Shown: in pieces, positions 58,000 through 64,000 of the stretch
How positions within the stretch are numbered: the stretch's first letter is position 1
How the letters are laid out: every line of letters begins with the position of its first letter
DNA from: Notolepis coatsorum
Taxonomy: Eukaryota; Chordata; Actinopteri; Aulopiformes; Paralepididae
NCBI GenBank assembly: GCA_963971535.1
Contig: OZ020589.1
Coordinates: forward strand, 87,185,796 to 87,249,795
DNA: 64,000 nt
Direction of reading: 5' to 3'
Translations under genes and position numbers: made by a program
Notes under the pieces: model-generated
What the model saw: the letters and a program-made list of their open reading frames with translations, nothing else
The model's database searches: none
Told to the model about the DNA's origin: nothing

Positions 58000-60190
58000 T
58001 GAGATCTTGAGCTAAAACGTTTAATACACATGTCAAAATATAGGCAGTTGTACAGACAACTATACAGTACGTAAAAAAGGACATTTTATTTTACAGAATT
58101 TACACGCTAGCATGGAAAGGAACAAGGTGAGGCTCTACAGGCAAAAGGGAGAATTATTGTTCTGTTCAATTCGGCCCGCTGTCCCACTCACACAATGCAT
58201 GAGGTAGAGAGAAGTCTCACGTAACTCGGCAAAAAGGTGCCGCCTAGTTTTCCAACACGGGGGGAAAGATGAATATCTGGAATCTGTCGTCATGGCTACG
58301 TCAGATCGCTGCACACGTGCAAACAAAATCGACGTCTTGTGGATTATTTTATAAATAAGGAAAATGAACAATATTTTTGAAACTTGATGATGTAATGTAA
58401 ATGCACTCTTAATTATTAAAATGTACTGCATGGTAAAGTATTTTTATAACAAGCAAGTATGTGCAAATTTCACAACCAGTGCATGTCTGAGCAAAAAGTA
58501 TATCAAAATCTATAAGGGATTAAAAAGTTAATATAATCAAAATAATAATAATAAAATAAAAATGAAAATAAAAAAAACATCGTCTGTATATGGCTTCATA
58601 CTGAGATGACGTAGAGTTGGGATTATAAAGGGGAAAGGCAATTCATGATAAGAAAGGACCAACACCTGAGCCGCTGCAGCTTTGGAGCGGTAACCCCCCC
58701 CCCCCCCCCCCCCCTCACCCCACCCAACATTTTTTAAACCTGTTTGGCTACGTTCAGCTCACTCCGAAAGTGGCCCAAATCTGATGTGTTTGCTCATATG
58801 TGACTCAGATCTGATTATTTCACAACAGTGTGAACAGCACAAATTACATGGAATCCAATCTTTTCAATTCCGATTTGGGCCATTTTCCTATGTGGTCCTA
58901 AATCAAATACAGGTTTGATTTATTTTGCAATGCGACCTCATTCTGAACAGTCACGAGACTGTTGACATTTGTCACAATTTCTTACGTCAATCTTTTTTAT
59001 TGTTGATTTGCGCATGTGGGTCAGTTAAGGAGCAAGACCAGTTCACACTGGAATCTGATATTGGCCACATTTAAAAATAACGTGAACGGCCAAACAAAAA
59101 ATATCAGATCTGAGCAATAAATCAGAATCAAGCACTAAGGCCTGCAGTGTTCAGATCTGAGTCACATTTATATGAGTAAAAGAAAGCTTGCAGTGTGAAC
59201 ATAGCCTAAAAAAACATGGCTGTCGTCCACTGTCCCCCGGAGACTTTCCAAATCAAATTGCGTCCCAAAACATGCACACCGGGTCCTCAGAGGGGCAACA
59301 GGGGACGGGGACGAGGCTTTAATCCACATCTGAACCCAGACTGTTCCAGACTTCAGTGCTGCGGTGAGCGTTGGTGAAACGCACCGACACGACTCGTCCT
59401 TTTCCACGAGAGCCGCGCGGGGAAGAGAAGCCGGGACCGATGGCTTTCTGGCGGCGGGGACACACAGCCTTGACGTTGGTCAAACTGTACAACACAAATA
59501 TCTACACAACATATTCATTAAGTGTGTACAACTGGAGATTCTATTTACAGACATTTCGTAAAAGTCGGTCACAATTCTGACAGCTCACGCAGCGTCCTGA
59601 CGGGGGGCGTTATTACCACCACCGCCGCCCGCATCCGTCAGAAACGTTCATTTCCCACAAAACGTCTCCAGACTACGCTGCTGCCATTTCTGCAATTCGA
59701 AAATGTTATATATTAAAAAAATTAAAAGAACTGAGGCAGATCTCAGTCAAGCCCTGTTTCTATTCAAAACGTCACTCTAGGCGTTTAATAGTGGGAAAGC
59801 GCAGCATTACGAAATTTTTATTTTCTCTATGATTCACATGTTGCCCCGTCAGCACAAGCGTCTACAGTACAGGCTGGATGTTTCTCTTAATGTCGCTCCT
59901 AATAAAACCACACACAACATCCACTGTGTTGCAAGCTACTTTGGATAGTTATGACTGCTGCTAAATGGCTTTATTATTGTTGTTATTATTATTATAATTA
60001 TTATTATTATTATTATTATTGTCCCTTATATACAGTACGGTGGATGTGCTACCAGGTACAACGGTGGCTCCAAAGGGCCAGAACACAGTATTACAAACAG
60101 GACCGTTGTAGTTCCTCCTCCTCCATCTGGAAGCAAGAAGCGTCGGTGGCGTGGATAGAGGGCCGGGCAGCCAGCGGGTCAGCGACCGGG
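58000..60190 (-). other. map4k3: map4k3 3' UTR (inferred)
   Basis: This is the minus-strand sequence after the kinase stop codon. Candidate polyadenylation signals on the minus strand are AATAAA at about 58085-58090 and ATTAAA at about 58018-58025. It contains a poly-C tract near 58691-58714 and a MITE at 58750-59209. The 3' end cannot be fixed without transcript data. Confidence 0.5.
58750..59209. mobile_element. MITE within the map4k3 3' UTR, GGCTATGTTCACACTG end
   Basis: The right end, read on the minus strand, is AGGCTATGTTCACACTGCAA, and the left end is GGCTACGTTCAGCTCACT. The interior matches the split copy at 7402-9060 in reverse. No target duplication is readable, so the superfamily is left open. 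Confidence 0.7.
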
Positions 60191-60278
60191 TCAGTAACTG
60201 TTCTCATGGCCGGCCAGGATGTACAGGTTACTGTGTTCTGTAGGGTTGTCAGTGGGTCTGCTCTCCAGCACCACCACC
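60191..60278 (-). CDS. map4k3: map4k3 last coding exon (CNH-domain end)
   Basis: On the minus strand a TTTCCTTCAG acceptor is followed by 88 coding bases to a TGA at 60191-60193. Joined to the upstream exon it encodes [20 protein letters not shown] and then [13 protein letters not shown], matching my recollection of the C-terminus of the GCK-I kinases MAP4K3 and MAP4K5. These serine/threonine kinases end in a citron-homology (CNH) domain and feed JNK and amino-acid/TORC1 signalling in the cytoplasm. Synteny with sos1 favours map4k3 over map4k5. The kinase domain lies beyond the right edge of the window. Confidence 0.82.
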
Positions 60279-60432
60279 CTGAAGGAAAGAGACAGGAACA
60301 ACACTAGATGTTACCACTGTCATGATACCACTGTCATCCCTGTCATCACTGTCATGTACAGTTCTCCCCCCCCCCACCCACCCCACCTACCCAACCTCCT
60401 CCAATGTACAGTTTCTACGTCAAATGTATATA

Positions 60433-61757
60433 CCGTAATTTTAGCACTATAAGCCGCACCTGAATATAAGCCGCAGCAGCTAAATTGAATGATGTGTACA
60501 TATATAAGCCGCACTGGACTATAAGCCGCAGGTGTTTTAATGTTTAATTACCATATGTAATTAGCATTGGGACACAATACTGTCGGACAAATAACAAGAA
60601 TGAACTCATTTACAAGTTGTATTAACACTTTAATCGCCATGGGTTAAATTCATAATTTACCATCCCTCGCCAGCTCTATTTGTCTATGGAGAAGTTCCCC
60701 TTCTTTGCAGGGCTATAACTTTTTAAATTCTATTGCTAAATTGCCATTATTATGGCCCATTCAATGTCCTATATGTATTGTTCAGGGTGTAGCAACGTTA
60801 AACTTTTTCATTCACATATTCATACTAAAATATGGTCTAAAGTATAAGTATGTTTTTATCGTTTTCTGCAGCTTTCTTCAGAACGTGATTTATAGCCCTA
60901 AATGCATTATATTGATGATCAAATACAGTTTGGTAGGAATCTGTGCGAGATAAAAAAATGTCAACTGGACGTGGTTCTAGAAGTTTCTACGCATCATCTG
61001 ATGATGACCGGATGGGCGGGGGATCATTTATAATTCCGTGGGCAGCGTTAGATGATTCATCCAGAGTGGGTCATATGTTCATGAGATCAGTTAGTATAGA
61101 AGACGTTAGAACATAACGCTGAATCTTACAGTGGCTTCCTCGCGCCGCTGGCAGATGAGCGTGGAACAGATTTTTTTCTATTATGGGATGGAGAAATGCC
61201 CGATCCATTTCCAGGTTGTATAATAGTATATACGTCCAAATCATGTTGTTTTTTCGAGTTATTTGCACCGATCGATGTTCACTGTGTCAATACGGAGTCT
61301 CTCTAACGATAGCGAGTGCCCGGACCACATATGGATGAGCACTACCGGTTCAAAGGTTAATTTCCGGTTGACGATCTGCCGATCGGCCACCAGATGGCGC
61401 TCTTGAACCGCTAGAGAATTGAGTGGAGCTTTGCAGTGTGTCTCAGGGCTCCGGAAAGGAAATATGATTTCGATGACAGATTTTTGAAATATTGACATCA
61501 AAGACGAGTTACGGCGTCTTCGGCAGAATGAGCATGGCTAGGAATGACGTGTAAACTCGTCCACGGTGATCATAGTGTTAAGTTTAGCAAATAAGGGAAC
61601 AGATAAATAACATTTCAATGCAGTCAAAAAAGCAATATTTCGATTTTTACATTTTCGGGTTTGGTCACGTCGAGTCACATATAAGCCGCACCGTTATATA
61701 AGCCGCAGGGTCGAAAAATGGGGGGAAAAGGTGCGGCTTATAGTCCGAAAATTACGG
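60433..61757. mobile_element. TA-flanked MITE, TIR CCGTAATTTTNGNACTATAAG
   Basis: The left end is CCGTAATTTTAGCACTATAA and the right end, read inward, is CCGTAATTTTCGGACTATAA. Several AAGCCGCA repeats follow at both ends. The target TA is duplicated at 60431-60432 and 61758-61759, shown by the empty site in the LINE copy at about 45200-45225. TA duplication suggests a Tc1/mariner-type origin. A 952-bp MITE is nested inside, leaving about 370 bp of this element. Confidence 0.88.
60626..61577. mobile_element. piggyBac-like MITE, 952 bp, copy 2
   Basis: TTAA flanks it at 60622-60625 and 61578-61581. Inward-read termini are CACTTTAATCGCCATGG and CACTATGATCACCGTGG. It has the same length and nearly the same sequence as 49194-50145, and it lies in the map4k3 last intron. 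Confidence 0.9.
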
Positions 61758-62019
61758 TACTCTCTTTTCTGGACTCTTTTCGTATCACAAACAGTACTGT
61801 ATTTACAAATCTGGTATGTCATAAATGTATAGATGTAGCAGTACTGTCTATCTGTGTCGTGTGTGTCATATATGTTATGATGAATTGAAAATGGGGGACC
61901 CTGATGTAAACAAGACGAAAGTCTTTCTCTGGTCTGCATCCCCTTAACAATTGTATGTATTGAGCTGTATTGTACTGTACCCATTCTGCAATCTGTTAAT
62001 AACGTTTTCAATCAATCCG

Positions 62020-62260
62020 TTTCAATCAGATCAAATCAAATCAAATCAAATGTATTTGTGGAGCCCGAGATCACATGGAATTGCCCCCATGGGCTGTACA
62101 AGTCTTCTTGTACAAGTCAAGAAGAAACATCACAATAGATCCAGAACAAAAAACACCATACAATCCATATATACAACACTCCCAGACTTCCCCCAATGAA
62201 GATAAGGAACATAGCAATAGATACCAAATTCCTCTCAGCTATCTGGCTGCAAGCTAGCCT
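62020..62260 (+). repeat. Dispersed fish repeat with ATCAA tail, fragment
   Basis: GATCAAATCAAATCAAATCA leads into TGTATTTGTGGAGCCCGAGA and a CATGGGCTGTACAAG phrase. It resembles a very common teleost repeat recalled as TTTATTTGTATAGCCC-AATCACA. Only a fragment is present. Confidence 0.55.
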
Positions 62261-62439
62261 AGCTTAGCACAAATTAATGGAAGTGGATACGGACCAGCTA
62301 GCCTATCTTAAAACTCAGGGAGATGTGTTTTTGGCCAACAGCTAGGTTAGACTCTGGAGAAGACGGTAAGTGTACCGTATTTCCCATAAAATTGGTGTGT
62401 TCCTTTAGAGACATAAAGTTGGACCGAACGCGTGCTCAC

Positions 62440-62495
62440 CTGTCCGAACCCAGGAGGCGGAATGATCTGGTGTTATCAGAAATCTCCTGTGTGAT
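62440..62495 (-). CDS. map4k3: map4k3 penultimate coding exon
   Basis: On the minus strand TCTTCTCCTCAG is followed by 56 coding bases and then GTGAGC. The exon encodes ITQEISDNTRSFRLLGSD plus two bases of the next codon, which completes as arginine in the last exon. Both splice sites are canonical and the joined frame is open to the stop. The sequence fits the end of the CNH domain of MAP4K3/MAP4K5. An upstream exon was not securely found before the window edge. Confidence 0.83.
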
Positions 62496-62884
62496 CTGAG
62501 GAGAAGAGCGAGACATAGAAGAAGGCATGACACGAGATAAAACACCCAACAAGCTCCCGCGAGTAAATCATTTCATCAAAATTAAGTAGGGATGTCAATG
62601 TTAACGCATAAATCTTTTTGATTCATTTGGAAAAAACTTCAAATGCAATTAATTCTCCCATAGCTTTGACATCCAGCCATTATGGCTGGTGTGTTTACGT
62701 TCCTGATCCCTCTGACATGCAAACTGGGAGAATAATACGTGACCAGACATTCCCTGAATGTCCTATTTCACTATACATAGTTTACAAACTTGACTTTTGG
62801 ATAAAACCAATTTGAAAAAACGATGCAGTGAGGAACGGTCTTTTCTAGCAAAGCAACATGTGTTAAGTACCGACTGGTTTACCA
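62496..62884 (-). other. map4k3: map4k3 intron, otherwise unassigned
   Basis: The intron carries TAGGGATGTCAATGTTAACG at 62588, which resembles a hAT left end with no partner found here. No exon was recognised. Confidence 0.4.
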
Positions 62885-63264
62885 TCTATCGCCACCAAGC
62901 CACTGAAACTCCTACAGAACACAGCAGCCTGATCTCCACCCTACCAAAGTCAGGCCACGTTACCCTGCACTGGCTCCCCATCGCCGCACAAATCCGCTTC
63001 AAGGTCCTTGACCTGGCATACCATGCAGCGAGGGGAACGGCTCCCTCCTACCTCCGGTCAGTGGTCTCTAACTACACACCCTCAAGACCCGTACTCTCTA
63101 TATCTTCTGGCCTCAGACCCACTCCTAGTTCAGGGGGGGGGGGGGGGGTCATCAGGTCGTCATCAGCCGTCTATTCTTGGTCCTCGCTCCACAATGGTGG
63201 AAGGTCCACCACAGTCAGGACAGCCAAAACCCACAGAAAAACAGACTTCAATCATAACATTTAA
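62885..63264 (+). pseudogene. LINE RT C-terminal fragment (L2-like)
   Basis: The frame encodes SGHVTLHWLPIAAQIRFKVL, then YHAARGTAPSYLRSVVSNYT and PSRPVLSISSGLRPTPS. This resembles the C-terminal region after the RT in L2-type LINEs, where HWLPV-RI-FKVL and APSYL are typical. A poly-G tract at about 63135-63148 shifts the composition, and the copy ends soon after. It lies in a map4k3 intron, antisense to the gene. Confidence 0.7.

Positions 63265-64000
<736 letters not shown>

Larger units (their letters stand above)
60355..62015 (+). mobile_element. Family B LINE 3' UTR fragment, interrupted
   Basis: The segments 60355-60432 and 61758-62015 together match the 3' UTR of the copy at 44661-45472, ending at TCTGTTAATAACGTTTTCAA. 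The break lies within TCAAATGTATATA-CTCTC. The LINE is antisense to map4k3. Confidence 0.9.
60279..62439 (-). other. map4k3: map4k3 last intron, with nested transposons
   Basis: The intron runs from the GTGAGCACG donor next to 62440 to the CCTTCAG acceptor next to 60278. It carries a family B LINE tail containing a TA-flanked MITE that in turn contains a TTAA-flanked MITE. Without those insertions it would be much shorter. Confidence 0.78.

Overview
This window is vertebrate genomic DNA, almost certainly from a teleost fish. It carries Rex1-like, L2-like and Tx1/L1-like LINEs, many hAT and piggyBac-like miniature elements, tRNA-derived SINEs, and spliced fragments of two recognisable host genes. 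No rRNA, tRNA, CRISPR or bacterial features were found, and nearly all long reading frames belong to broken transposable elements.

Host genes. Both lie on the minus strand. The first coding exon of sos1 (Ras guanine-nucleotide exchange factor) is at 23516-23602, so 1-23515 is read as sos1 intron 1. The last two coding exons of a GCK-I kinase, best read as map4k3, are at 62440-62495 and 60191-60278, with a long 3' UTR running down to about 58.0 kb. From memory, SOS1, CDKL4 and MAP4K3 are consecutive minus-strand genes in human, so the gene order supports both calls. No cdkl4 exon was recognised between them.

0-23.5 kb (sos1 intron 1): an L2-like LINE with ORF1 and ORF2 remnants (about 2.1-6.5 kb); a triple nest at 7.4-9.06 kb (MITE containing a SINE containing a hAT element); hAT elements at 0.9, 9.6, 11.6, 18.9 and 20.4 kb, each with an 8-bp target duplication; a Rex1-like fragment split by a SINE (14.2-15.2 kb); an RTE-like LINE end (15.5-16.0 kb); two TTAA-flanked piggyBac-like MITEs (17.7 and 18.05 kb); and the first large copy of a TTGA-tailed LINE, called family B here (21.8-23.35 kb).

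23.6-58 kb (intergenic): a 49-bp minisatellite just upstream of the sos1 start codon, then a 12.4-kb unit bounded by inverted repeats of about 245 bp (25.09-37.47 kb). Inside that unit is a broken, intron-containing gene encoding a transposase-like region, an XPG/FEN1-like nuclease and a C-terminal CXC zinc domain. It is best explained as an AcademX-type DNA transposon that was later hit by a Tx1/L1 LINE (13-bp target duplication), a family B LINE, a hAT element and another L1 fragment. Next come SINEs, hAT elements, a minisatellite split by a hAT element (43.4-47.25 kb), and a Rex1 3' end whose 33-bp tandem tail repeats, each containing TTAA, served as serial landing sites for piggyBac-like MITEs (48.3-56.8 kb).

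58-64 kb: the map4k3 3' end. Its last intron holds a nested stack: a family B LINE tail containing a TA-flanked MITE, which contains a 952-bp TTAA-flanked MITE. The paralogous LINE copy at 45.2 kb preserves the empty site.
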